64,000 nucleotides of DNA from Roseibium album (GTDB lineage: Bacteria > Pseudomonadota > Alphaproteobacteria > Rhizobiales > Stappiaceae), in NCBI RefSeq assembly GCF_001404515.1, contig NZ_CXWE01000007.1:248001-312000 (forward strand), given 5' to 3'. The notes under the pieces are model-generated. The model ran no database searches. It worked only from the letters and a program-made list of their open reading frames with translations, and was not told the DNA's origin. The position numbers were made by a program, and so were the translations under genes. This document shows, one piece after another, positions 53,115-61,754 of this stretch. Position 1 is the stretch's first letter; each line of letters starts with the position of its first letter.

Positions 53115-54395
53115 GTGTCCCAGCCCACCAGCGCATCCGGAGCCCTTTCCGGTCTCGTTGTCCTCGATTTGTCCCGTATTTTGGCCGGGCCAACCTGTTC
53201 GCAGGTCCTTGGTGATCTCGGTGCGGAGATCATCAAGATCGAACGGCCAGGCCGCGGTGACGACACACGTGGCTGGGGTCCGCCGTTTTTGAAGGATACG
53301 GATGGGAACGAGACCGCCGAAAGCGCCTACTATCTGTCGTCCAACCGGAACAAGTCGTCAGTCGCCATCGATCTCGCCAGTGCGGACGGCCAGAAACTTA
53401 TCGCGGATCTCGCAGCCAGGGCGGACATCCTTCTTGAGAATTTCAAGGTGGGCGATCTGAAGCGGCGAGGGCTCGACTACGACACGCTCCGGAAAATCAA
53501 TCCTGGTTTGATCTATTGTTCGATCACCGGCTTCGGGCAAACCGGACCCTATGCGCATCGCGCCGGGTACGACTTTCTGATCCAGGGCATGGGCGGGATC
53601 ATGTCTCTGACCGGATTTCCGGACGATGAAGGCGGCACGGAGACCAAATGCGGGGTCGGCATTGCGGATGTGATGTGCGGCATGTATGCGGCGGTTTCCA
53701 TCCTTGCCGCCCTCAATCACCGGAATGGGTCGGGTGAAGGCCAGCATATCGATATCTCGCTCCTGGACGCGCAGGTTTCCTGGCTGATCAATCAGGGGGC
53801 CGGATATCTTGTCTCTGGTGATGTGCCAGGCCGGCTTGGCAACGGGCATCCGACTATTGTTCCCTACGAAACGTTTCCCGCAAGCGATCAGTCATTCATC
53901 ATTGCCGTTGGCAATGACACCCAATTCAGGAAGTTCTGCGAAGTTGCCGGAGCGCCTGAACTGGCGGATGACCCGCTCTATGCACGGAATGCTGACCGGG
54001 TCCGCAACCGGAAGCAGCTGGTGCCATTGATCCGCCGCCTGACGATCGAAAGGACTGCCGCAGAGTGGATCGCGCTCCTGCAGGCGGCGAGCGTGCCTTG
54101 CGGACCTGTAAACGATCTCGGTCAGGTGTTTTCCGATCCGCATATCCTGGAAAGGAACATGCGGATCACGCTGCCGCACCCGCTCAGCGGTTCTGTCGAT
54201 CTGATCGGATCGCCCATCAATCTGGAAAAGACACCGGTCAGCTATGACAGGGCTCCACCGATGCTCGGAGCCGACACTGCGGACGTTCTTCAGCGGCATC
54301 TCGGCTTGACCGAAGAAGCTTTGAAAGACCTTTGTGCCAAGGGCATTCTGGATCTTGGAAATTCATCAGACAAAAAGGACCAAACAGCCAAATGA
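53115..54395 (+). CDS. CaiB/BaiF family CoA transferase
   Basis: A 426-residue class III CoA transferase. The N-terminal LVVLDLSRILAGPTCSQVLGD segment binds CoA, and D153 in GYDFLIQ is the predicted catalytic aspartate. The family moves CoA between carboxylic acids (formyl, succinyl, itaconyl and others). It starts with GTG. Its TGA overlaps the ATG of the ThDP enzyme, so the two are made together; this recalls the frc-oxc oxalate pair, but the partner here is not an oxalyl-CoA decarboxylase by its motifs. Confidence 0.88.
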   Translation: MSQPTSASGALSGLVVLDLSRILAGPTCSQVLGDLGAEIIKIERPGRGDDTRGWGPPFLKDTDGNETAESAYYLSSNRNKSSVAIDLASADGQKLIADLAARADILLENFKVGDLKRRGLDYDTLRKINPGLIYCSITGFGQTGPYAHRAGYDFLIQGMGGIMSLTGFPDDEGGTETKCGVGIADVMCGMYAAVSILAALNHRNGSGEGQHIDISLLDAQVSWLINQGAGYLVSGDVPGRLGNGHPTIVPYETFPASDQSFIIAVGNDTQFRKFCEVAGAPELADDPLYARNADRVRNRKQLVPLIRRLTIERTAAEWIALLQAASVPCGPVNDLGQVFSDPHILERNMRITLPHPLSGSVDLIGSPINLEKTPVSYDRAPPMLGADTADVLQRHLGLTEEALKDLCAKGILDLGNSSDKKDQTAK

Positions 54396-56008
54396 CAACC
54401 GGCGCAGACATTATTGCCGGCAAGCTATTTGCCGCCGGCTGCCGACATGCTTTCGGAATTCCCGGTGGCGAGGTTCTGGCCCTGATGCAGTCCCTGGACC
54501 AGGTTGGTATGAATTTCGTGCTGGTTAAACACGAAAACGCCGGTGGGTTCATGGCCGAAGGCGGCTGGCACGCCGATGGCGCACCGGGTGTGCTTCTGGC
54601 GACGCTCGGTCCGGGTGCGGCGAATGCCGTCAATGTCATTGCCAATGCATGGCAGGACCGTGTTCCCCTGGTCTTCCTGACGGGGTGTGTGGATCAAGGC
54701 GAGGCGGAGAGCTATACCCACCAGGTGTTCGACCATCAGCAGCTGTTGCGCCCGATCGTCAAGGCGAGTTTTTCTGCGCGTCTCGGTGCGCTGGATGTGA
54801 TGATGGAAAAGGCGCTTGCCATCGCGCTCGATGGACAGCCGGGTCCGGTTCATATCGATGTCCCGATCCGGGTCGCCGAGATGGAAACCGAAGAAAAATG
54901 GTCAAACACCTTCCGATCAGCACCGGTCGGATCCGCGCCCGCTGCGGGATCCGAACTTGAAACGGCCATCGATCTGTTTGCAAAGGCGGAACGGCCGATC
55001 GCGATTGCCGGTGTTGATGCGGTCAATGAAGGCGCTTCAGCCGGGATCAGCGAGTTCTGCCGGAAGTTCCGTGTGCCTTTGGTCACGAGTTACAAGGGCA
55101 AGGGTCTGCTCGACGAAAACCATTCGCTTGCACTCGGCGGTGCGGGGCTTTCACCGAAGGCAGACGGACATCTGCTGCCGTTGATAAACGCAAGCGACTG
55201 CATTCTGCTGCTTGGCTATGATCCGATCGAGATGCGTATCAACTGGCGCGATCCCTGGAACGCGGACGCAAATGTGATCGATGTGACCCCGGTTCTCAGA
55301 ACGCACGGCATGCATAGCGTATCGGCAACATTGCGAAGCGCCACGATGCCGGTTCTGAACGTTCTGGGCGAAGCAAGAGCCCCGGAGCACCGCTCATGGG
55401 AAAATGGTGAACCGGCGAAGGTCCGACAGGAACTGGACGCTGCATTTGCGCCGGAGCAGGACGGCTGGGGACCGGGAACCGTCTTTCACACCCTTCGCGG
55501 TGTGATGCCGGCCGACACCGTGGCAACGGCGGACAGCGGAGCGCACAGGATCCTGGCCAGCCAGATCTGGCGATGCCCGTTGCCGCGTCAGATGCTGCAG
55601 TCCTCCGCCTTGTGCACAATGGGATGTGCTGTCCCGCTGGCCATGGGGCATCGGCTTGTCGAAGGCGTTTCGCCCGTCATCGCCTTCGTTGGCGATGCCG
55701 GGCTGGAGATGTGCCTGGGCGAGCTTTCGACCCTTCGGGATCTCAAGATTCCGGTCATCATCTGCGTGCTCGTCGATACCAGCCTGGCTCTGATTGAATT
55801 GAAACAGCGTGGCAGCCAGCGTCCGAACGTGGGTGTCGATTTCGGTGAGACCGATTTCCCCGCCGTTGCTCAAGCCTATGGGGGTCACGGTGTCTGGATC
55901 GACAGTGCCGACGACTTGCAGCGGGAAGCCGCGCAAGCTCTGGAACGGGATGGCTTCACGGTACTCGCCTGCCGCATTTCACGCCGGGCTTACGACGGAG
56001 CCTTTTGA
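54392..56008 (+). CDS. Thiamine diphosphate-dependent enzyme (acetolactate-synthase-like)
   Basis: A 538-residue protein with the three ThDP domains of the acetolactate synthase/benzoylformate decarboxylase superfamily: Pyr domain with catalytic E48 in KHEN, middle domain about 190-330, and PP domain about 370-538. The metal motif begins GDAG (434-437); the position of the expected Asn ligand is D462, in VDTSLALIE. It is fused by an ATGA overlap to the CoA-transferase, so it probably cleaves or condenses a 2-oxo acid or acyl-CoA made or used by that partner. The reaction is unknown. Confidence 0.85.
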   Translation: MTTGADIIAGKLFAAGCRHAFGIPGGEVLALMQSLDQVGMNFVLVKHENAGGFMAEGGWHADGAPGVLLATLGPGAANAVNVIANAWQDRVPLVFLTGCVDQGEAESYTHQVFDHQQLLRPIVKASFSARLGALDVMMEKALAIALDGQPGPVHIDVPIRVAEMETEEKWSNTFRSAPVGSAPAAGSELETAIDLFAKAERPIAIAGVDAVNEGASAGISEFCRKFRVPLVTSYKGKGLLDENHSLALGGAGLSPKADGHLLPLINASDCILLLGYDPIEMRINWRDPWNADANVIDVTPVLRTHGMHSVSATLRSATMPVLNVLGEARAPEHRSWENGEPAKVRQELDAAFAPEQDGWGPGTVFHTLRGVMPADTVATADSGAHRILASQIWRCPLPRQMLQSSALCTMGCAVPLAMGHRLVEGVSPVIAFVGDAGLEMCLGELSTLRDLKIPVIICVLVDTSLALIELKQRGSQRPNVGVDFGETDFPAVAQAYGGHGVWIDSADDLQREAAQALERDGFTVLACRISRRAYDGAF

Positions 56009-56167
56009 TGTAGACGGGGCAAGTGCGGCCGGCTAACCGGCCTGCACTGTTTCAAGACGGCTGCCATGTGCGAGCAGTTCCGGTGTTGTGACCCGAAAGG
56101 TCAGGTGCTGGGACCGCGTCCCGGACACAATCAATGCCGTCCTCCGGCGCCAAATCGCGAGTGTCGG

Positions 56168-57058
56168 TCATGCTCTGGCTTCGCGTTCCATGCGGTCTGC
56201 CCAGGCATCGGCAAGATCGGCGAGCACCGCCTTGAACTGGCGCTTTGCCGCTGTTTTGAACAATGTCCTCATGAGAAGATTGCCCTTTGGCGTGGCTTCG
56301 ATGTCGATCGTGAAGGTCGAGCCATTCTCCTGTGGCACGACCGACCATGCGCCGTGGAGTTTCGAGATCGGATAGGGGTAATCGTCCGCCTCTGTGTGAA
56401 TACGAAATCCGAACGCGTGACCTTCGTCGAACAGATCGCAGGTTTCGAGCCAGTTTTCTCCCTTTGGGCCGTAACACCTGCGCTGCATGCCTTCACCATT
56501 GCCTGCGACAACCTCGACCTTGGATATGTTGTCCGCCACATCGGCGTAACGGGGATGGTCTGTCATGACTTTCCAGACAACATTCCTGGGGGCATCAACT
56601 GTGCGACTGACTTTGGCGAGAAGTTTGTCGCCGGAGGACTTCACGGTGGCCTGGCTGAGAGGAACAACAATATCGCGGGCGCCCAGATATTGGCCGATCG
56701 CAAAAACTGCGACGAAAACAGCAACAGCGACAATCACCGCCTGTCCAGTCCCTGAAAACAGTTGGCTGCCGAACGCCAGCAGCAAGATGCTGGCCAGAAC
56801 CCAGCCGGTATCCATTGCGGTTATCAGCAGCACCTGACCCTTGGCGACGAAGCGGTCGGTCGCCATCAGTGTCAGATCGAGTGCGAACACGATCAATCCC
56901 GCACCCAGAATACACAAGGAGAGGTTCTGCCATCCGGCGGTGTCAAGAAACAGGATTTCAGCGGAAAAGCCCGGCAGGAATAGCAGGTTAGCTCCGGTAA
57001 TCAGCGAAAAGGCCGCGTTGAGCCCGAGAAAGATGCGGGCAGTTCCGGAATTTTTCAT
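56168..57058 (-). CDS. Membrane protein with C-terminal SRPBCC domain
   Basis: A 296-residue protein with four membrane segments (about residues 8-130) fused to a cytoplasmic SRPBCC (polyketide cyclase/START-like) domain (about 145-290): VSRTVDAPRNVVWKVMTDHPRYADV is the start of this fold. The domain binds hydrophobic ligands. No named subfamily is recognised. It is divergent from the MmyB-like regulator at 57174, which may control it. Confidence 0.75.
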   Translation of the reverse strand: MKNSGTARIFLGLNAAFSLITGANLLFLPGFSAEILFLDTAGWQNLSLCILGAGLIVFALDLTLMATDRFVAKGQVLLITAMDTGWVLASILLLAFGSQLFSGTGQAVIVAVAVFVAVFAIGQYLGARDIVVPLSQATVKSSGDKLLAKVSRTVDAPRNVVWKVMTDHPRYADVADNISKVEVVAGNGEGMQRRCYGPKGENWLETCDLFDEGHAFGFRIHTEADDYPYPISKLHGAWSVVPQENGSTFTIDIEATPKGNLLMRTLFKTAAKRQFKAVLADLADAWADRMEREARA

Positions 57059-57173
57059 GGTGAAGTCTCGCTCGTCAGTTATCGATCGCCGGCAATCCTG
57101 CTGCTGAAGAAAATTCTTCTCAATTACATTGGAGGTAATAGACCTGTGTGCAGTTTTCGGTCAGGAAAGGAAA

Positions 57174-57974
57174 ATGAGCTACAATCCGAACATGGACGAA
57201 CCGACATTTCCTGGGTTCTTGAAGAATTGGCGACTGCGGCGCAGACTTTCGCAATTGGAGCTGTCGCTGCAATCTGGCATGTCGCAACGACACATTAGCT
57301 TTCTGGAAACCGGAAGATCCAATCCCAGTCGTTTTGCAATTGTGCAATTGGCAGAAGCGTTGCAAATGCCCGCGGCAGAAGTCGATGCCATGCTGCTCTC
57401 GGCGGGATTCGCTGCCAAGTCCTCGCGCAATGGCTGGAACGGCTCTATTCAGAGAGCTGTTGAGGCTTCCGTCGATCACGTGCTCAAAGGGCATGAACCC
57501 TTTCCGGCAGTTTCAATCGACCGGATCTGGAATTTGTTGAAAGCGAATGAAGCCGCACAAAGGTTCTTTGCGCTCGCCGGCGCGCGCGGCGACAGCAATC
57601 TATTGCGCGAGATTCTCGCGGCCGGGCCATTGCGAGAGCGAATCGTGAATTGGCAAGAGACCGCCCGAGCCCTGTTGAGGTTGCTGGAACTGGAAATCAC
57701 ACGCCGTCCCCATGACCGTGAGGCACATGCGCTTTTCGCCGAGCTAAGGTCGTTCGATGGAGTGGATGAACTTTTGTCTCACCCCAGTTCAGGTGTGAGC
57801 GCGCCTGTGATGACGATCCGGTTTCGGATCGAAGAAACCGAGTTGGAGTTGTTTTCACTCATCGCGACGATCGGCATGAGCGCCGACGCGACGCTTGATG
57901 ATTTACGGATCGAAACTCTTTTGCCGGCAAATGATGTAACGCGTGACTGGTTCCAAAGCCGCTTCCTGCAATGA
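57174..57974 (+). CDS. MmyB-like helix-turn-helix regulator
   Basis: A 266-residue regulator. Residues about 12-70 form an XRE helix-turn-helix (LKNWRLRRRLSQLELSLQSGMSQRHISFLETGR region) and residues about 95-260 a MmyB-like PAS-type ligand domain (LLRLLELEITRRPHDREAHALFAEL; the end TLDDLRIETLLPAND is characteristic). Such regulators bind fatty acids or similar ligands. AGGAAA precedes the ATG. The divergent SRPBCC membrane gene is the probable target. Confidence 0.83.
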   Translation: MSYNPNMDEPTFPGFLKNWRLRRRLSQLELSLQSGMSQRHISFLETGRSNPSRFAIVQLAEALQMPAAEVDAMLLSAGFAAKSSRNGWNGSIQRAVEASVDHVLKGHEPFPAVSIDRIWNLLKANEAAQRFFALAGARGDSNLLREILAAGPLRERIVNWQETARALLRLLELEITRRPHDREAHALFAELRSFDGVDELLSHPSSGVSAPVMTIRFRIEETELELFSLIATIGMSADATLDDLRIETLLPANDVTRDWFQSRFLQ

Positions 57975-58114
57975 CCGCCGATGGTTGCGGGCTCGCTGGT
58001 TGCGAATTCGGGTGTTGGGAAGACAGAGCTGAAAACGCCAGGGCCTGAATTTGCGCAGGCTGCAGCGTTTTCAGTCGGTGCGTACGAGGCGAACTGGAAA
58101 CCTGAGAGTATCGC

Positions 58115-58516
58115 TTACGGCAACACCGCCGTGCCTTCGATTTCGACCAGAAATTCGGGCAGCGCCAGGGACTGCACACCAAGCCAGGTATTGGGAGCCG
58201 GTGTGACCTCTCCCCAGAATTCTCCAAGGGCCATGCCAACCGGTTCGAGTTTTTCCGGCGTGTGGTTCACGACATAGGTCCGAAGACGGATAAGGTGCTG
58301 CGGACCGAGGCCCTGGTCGGCGAGCACGGCCTTGAGATTTGCCAGACACTGCCGGGCCTGAGCGTTCAAATCATCGCCGCCCACAAGTTGACAATCCTTG
58401 TCCCAGGCTACTTGTCCGGCGAGATGCAGCAGGCGTCCGGGTTCAGAGACAGCAGCATGGGAAAATCCCCATTGAACGCTGTTATAGAGAGTGTCGGGAT
58501 TTATGCGGTCGGACAT
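58115..58516 (-). CDS. RidA/YER057c/UK114 family protein
   Basis: A 133-residue Rid-family protein of the type found with diverse enamine/imine deaminases: HLAGQVAWDKDCQLV, DLNAQARQCLANLKAVL, RLRTYVV and FLVEIEGTAVLP. The Arg that binds the substrate carboxylate in RidA is found in RLRTYV; here the neighbouring residues differ from classic RidA, so activity may differ. AGAGGT lies 5 bases before the ATG. It stands alone. Confidence 0.83.
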   Translation of the reverse strand: MSDRINPDTLYNSVQWGFSHAAVSEPGRLLHLAGQVAWDKDCQLVGGDDLNAQARQCLANLKAVLADQGLGPQHLIRLRTYVVNHTPEKLEPVGMALGEFWGEVTPAPNTWLGVQSLALPEFLVEIEGTAVLP

Positions 58517-58874
58517 GGGAACCTCTTGTTTGAACCAATGCGGCGTTGCCTTTCGGCAGCTGTTTGACCGGCTGGGCGTTGGCGATCCTGATCGCAAAGT
58601 CCAATTCGTGTGTCAGAACCAGTGTTCGCACTTGGATGTTGTTCTGCCGGTCGTGCGACTATTCTTGACCGCCGCAACGCATTTGACCAGACCCCCGGTT
58701 CCGGATGTCAGGCAATCCTGTCCTGAACCTGAATCGCGTGATGAGTGGAATGGGAGCGGCAAAGCTGTCCAGGTGCTGTCGCCGCTCCCACGATCTTGCT
58801 GTTTCCGGTTGACGATGTGCCATGGGAAGATGTCCGAAAATTCAGATCAACCTATCGGCATTTGATTGTCCCGG
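58517..58874. other. Intergenic region with an inverted repeat
   Basis: 358 bases between two minus-strand genes, without a convincing gene. TGGGAGCGGC (58751-58760) and GCCGCTCCCA (58781-58790) form a perfect 10-bp inverted repeat with a 20-base loop and no T-run. It lies downstream of the VPLPA-CTERM gene and could be a weak terminator for that operon. Confidence 0.5.
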
Positions 58875-59456
58875 CTAACCGCGTCGGGTTTTGCCGGCCC
58901 GGAAGCCGAATAGACCTGCGACGGCTCCTGCCAACAGGAAGCCGGCAGCTGGCAGCGGTACGGTGGTTGGTGTCATGACGGCATAAAATTCATCCACACG
59001 CGCCTGCCGCAGAATGCCGACTTTGCCAACAAACTCTGTGCCGAACAGAGAAAGGGAAGAGACATCAAATGATCCCGCAAGGCCTGTAACATCGACGAAG
59101 CCGGTGCGGGGTATCCTTGCCGGGTCGCTTGGTCCAAGTACACCCGGAAGGAAATCCGAGAGACTGACCGGGATTCCGATTGTTGGATCAAGCGCGGTTC
59201 CGCTCGCATTTAAGGTCGTGAAAAGCAGCGGATTGAGGCCTTCGTCCAGGATGCGAATCCCGACCGCGTCGGCACCACCAAACAAGTCGGCGGAGAACAG
59301 CCTGAGCAGAAACGAGGTCGGCTCCAGTTCCGTTGCTCCGTATGTGGGAAATGCATAACTGCCACGAATCGTGTCACCCGGATTGACTGGAATCGCGTGG
59401 GCAACGCCGGAGCAAAGCATCAAGATCGAGGCAAAGGTTATAAGTCGGTTGAACAT
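58875..59456 (-). CDS. Secreted VPLPA-CTERM sorting-signal protein
   Basis: A 193-residue protein with a signal peptide ending near GVAHA and, at the C-terminus, VPLPAAGFLLAGAVAGLFGF followed by a basic tail: the sorting signal recognised by exosortase D. The middle is beta-rich with no known domain and no cysteine pairs. It is presumably exported, cleaved by an exosortase encoded elsewhere and put on the cell surface or in matrix. AAAGGA lies 8 bases before the ATG. It is the last gene of a three-gene operon. Confidence 0.85.
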   Translation of the reverse strand: MFNRLITFASILMLCSGVAHAIPVNPGDTIRGSYAFPTYGATELEPTSFLLRLFSADLFGGADAVGIRILDEGLNPLLFTTLNASGTALDPTIGIPVSLSDFLPGVLGPSDPARIPRTGFVDVTGLAGSFDVSSLSLFGTEFVGKVGILRQARVDEFYAVMTPTTVPLPAAGFLLAGAVAGLFGFRAGKTRRG

Positions 59457-59484
59457 GGGTAAATTCCTTTCGTGAAAATGACGG

Positions 59485-60150
59485 CTAATTTGCGCGGGAT
59501 GCCGGTGCCGAAAAAATGGCATCCTGGATCAGGCGACACTCGTTGGGTCCCTCAATCCCGTCAGCCTTTGCAGTGTCGGGAAAGGGAGGCGGCAGGCTGT
59601 CGCCTCTGCACCCGCCGCGATAACTTGTCAGCATCGATGCCGAAATCTCTGGGATCAGCGGACCGTGGTCATTCAGTACCAGGTGAATCTCCGCATTTGA
59701 CGGCGCGTCGAAACTCTGTTCGAACCACCCGTTTTTGACATCACCAGCAGCGAGAAACGCCGCAAAGGCAGCGGTTCCGTCCGGCTGGTTGACGACCCCG
59801 TCCGCGTAAACAATCTGCGTTCCGACCTCTTCGGCCCGGCCGATGACATCTTCCGCTGTGCAGGGAGACGCCGAACAGTTCTCCGGCTGCGTCATGATCA
59901 CCCACCACGCAGTGGTCACGTGGCCCGGCGTGAGTTCGGAGGTACGCAGGGTCATTGTTGCTCCTTCGGTGCTCCGCAACAGCCGCGCTTCTGCACCAAG
60001 GATGTGCACCGCCGGAGTTTCCGCCGTCGCCATGTGTTCGACAGGTCGCGAAGCAATTGCTCCGTCTGCGGCAAGGGAAGGGGATCCAAGGCAAGCGGCA
60101 CTGGTGCCGACCAAAAAGATCTGCCGGAAAAGTCTGAAGCTTTTGGCCAT
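59485..60150 (-). CDS. Secreted protein of unknown function
   Basis: A 221-residue protein with a Sec signal peptide ending near SPSLAADG. The mature part begins with HILGAEARLLRSTEGATMTLRTSELTPGH-like strands and has four to six cysteines, which may be paired. It ends 28 bases before the VPLPA-CTERM start and begins 50 bases after the FAD oxidoreductase stop, so the three form an operon. No family recognised; a CHRD-like beta fold is possible but unproven. Confidence 0.7.
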   Translation of the reverse strand: MAKSFRLFRQIFLVGTSAACLGSPSLAADGAIASRPVEHMATAETPAVHILGAEARLLRSTEGATMTLRTSELTPGHVTTAWWVIMTQPENCSASPCTAEDVIGRAEEVGTQIVYADGVVNQPDGTAAFAAFLAAGDVKNGWFEQSFDAPSNAEIHLVLNDHGPLIPEISASMLTSYRGGCRGDSLPPPFPDTAKADGIEGPNECRLIQDAIFSAPASRAN

Positions 60151-60199
60151 GGTGTGATTCCTTTCTTTTACGGTTGATTTCTCTTTGACTTCCCGGTTC

Positions 60200-61606
60200 T
60201 CACGGCTCATCGGTCGAAGCGTTCGGCGCAATATTCTGGTTGGAGCTGAACAGGTTATGCGGGTCGTACCGACGCTTGATCGACGTGAGACGATCGAGGT
60301 TGCCGCCATATGCGCTGGAAATGTCCCCGGAGCGCTCGGCAATGAAATTCACGTAGGAGCCGGGAACTGCATGGTCAGCGATCCGTCTCGAGGCGGATTT
60401 CAGCCATCCGGTCATGGCGGTGTCTGCCGACGGGTCGCGCCAGCGAACACCCGGTGTTGAAACGAAGGAAACATCGCGATGAGGAAACGCGGTCGTGTCG
60501 TTATCGACGTCCGCGACAGCACCTCCCAGAAGGCAGATCAGCAGTTCGGATTCGGCTGTCGGCAGTTCTGGTGCCATATCGACCAGTGTGTCGATCAACG
60601 AGGGTGTCAGCGCACGATGATTGTGTGTGCGCCAGTAGTTTCGCGCACCAAAATCATAGGCCTGGTCGAGAAAACTTTGCGCCTCCGTGTAAGCGCGTGG
60701 CGCAAGGGCGCTGCCGACCGGCTCGACTCCACCGTAAAGATGCCGCACGACGCTGTATCCCGCGTCCGGTGGTCCTGCGAAGAACTGCATCAGTGTCAGC
60801 ACTTTCGCCCCATGAAGATTGTCCGGTAGGGCAGGGGTTGCGGGTGCCGTCATCAGGTTGGCCCAGACACAGGATTCGCGGGGCAGCATCGGGGCGTGTT
60901 CGGCGTAGGTTGCCAGAACCGTCCTTGCATCTTTCAGGGCAAAGAAAGTGGGTCCGAAAAGGACAGTGGGGTCGAGTGCGTGAAGCTGGAACGTGAATTC
61001 GGTGACGACCCCAAAATTGCCCCCACCACCGCGAATGGCCCAGAAGAGGTCGGTGTTCTCGTCGTCTGAACACATCACGATTGATCCGTCGGCAAGAACG
61101 ATTTCGGCGGACAGAAGATTGTCGACGGCCAGCCCGTGCAGTCTGGCCAACCAGCCAAAGCCACCGCCAAGGGTAAGTCCGGCAACGCCGGTCGACGAGA
61201 CAACACCTCCGGGTGTCGCCATGCCCTGTGTTTGCGCAGCTGCATCAAACTGCCTCCATGTGGCACCGCCACCCACACGCGCAGTCCGGTTAACTGAATT
61301 GATCCGGACACTGTTCAGCGCCGACATGTCGATCATCAGCGCGCCATTTGCTACCGCCGAACCCGCGATATTGTGTCCACCGCCTTTCACACATAAGGCC
61401 AATCCCCGCTCCGCTGCCGTTTTGACAGCACTGGAGACATCTTCCGGGTGGCGCGCCGGCAGAATTGCTATCGGTTTGCGGTCAATTGCGGCGTTCCAGA
61501 CCTGTCGTCTTTCATCAAATTCCGGATTGCCTGGAAAAACGGCATCGGAGCCGAGACGCGCTGCCAGCAAGTTCAGTCGAGTTTCTTCCATGATGCCATC
61601 TGCCAT
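60200..61606 (-). CDS. FAD-binding oxidoreductase of the berberine-bridge-enzyme type
   Basis: A 468-residue PCMH/BBE flavoprotein. H78 in KGGGHNIAG is the usual site of covalent FAD attachment. IRGGGGNFGVVTEF lacks the cysteine of bicovalent family members. The C-terminal YDPHNLFSSNQNI is the BBE motif. It probably oxidises a sugar or other alcohol with oxygen or a cytochrome as acceptor. It heads an operon with two secreted proteins and is divergent from the HxlR regulator at 61755. Confidence 0.88.
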   Translation of the reverse strand: MADGIMEETRLNLLAARLGSDAVFPGNPEFDERRQVWNAAIDRKPIAILPARHPEDVSSAVKTAAERGLALCVKGGGHNIAGSAVANGALMIDMSALNSVRINSVNRTARVGGGATWRQFDAAAQTQGMATPGGVVSSTGVAGLTLGGGFGWLARLHGLAVDNLLSAEIVLADGSIVMCSDDENTDLFWAIRGGGGNFGVVTEFTFQLHALDPTVLFGPTFFALKDARTVLATYAEHAPMLPRESCVWANLMTAPATPALPDNLHGAKVLTLMQFFAGPPDAGYSVVRHLYGGVEPVGSALAPRAYTEAQSFLDQAYDFGARNYWRTHNHRALTPSLIDTLVDMAPELPTAESELLICLLGGAVADVDNDTTAFPHRDVSFVSTPGVRWRDPSADTAMTGWLKSASRRIADHAVPGSYVNFIAERSGDISSAYGGNLDRLTSIKRRYDPHNLFSSNQNIAPNASTDEP

Positions 61607-61754
61607 TCGTTGCCATTTACTGTCGGCAGAAGTCTGTCGCGAGTTTCCGGCACAAAAAACTCATGAATGTGAAGTAACTACAGATTCCGGAGTTGTCCGA
61701 ATTCGGGGTGCACCGTACTCTTTCAGTTCTGTTGCAAGATGTGAGGAGTGTCGG

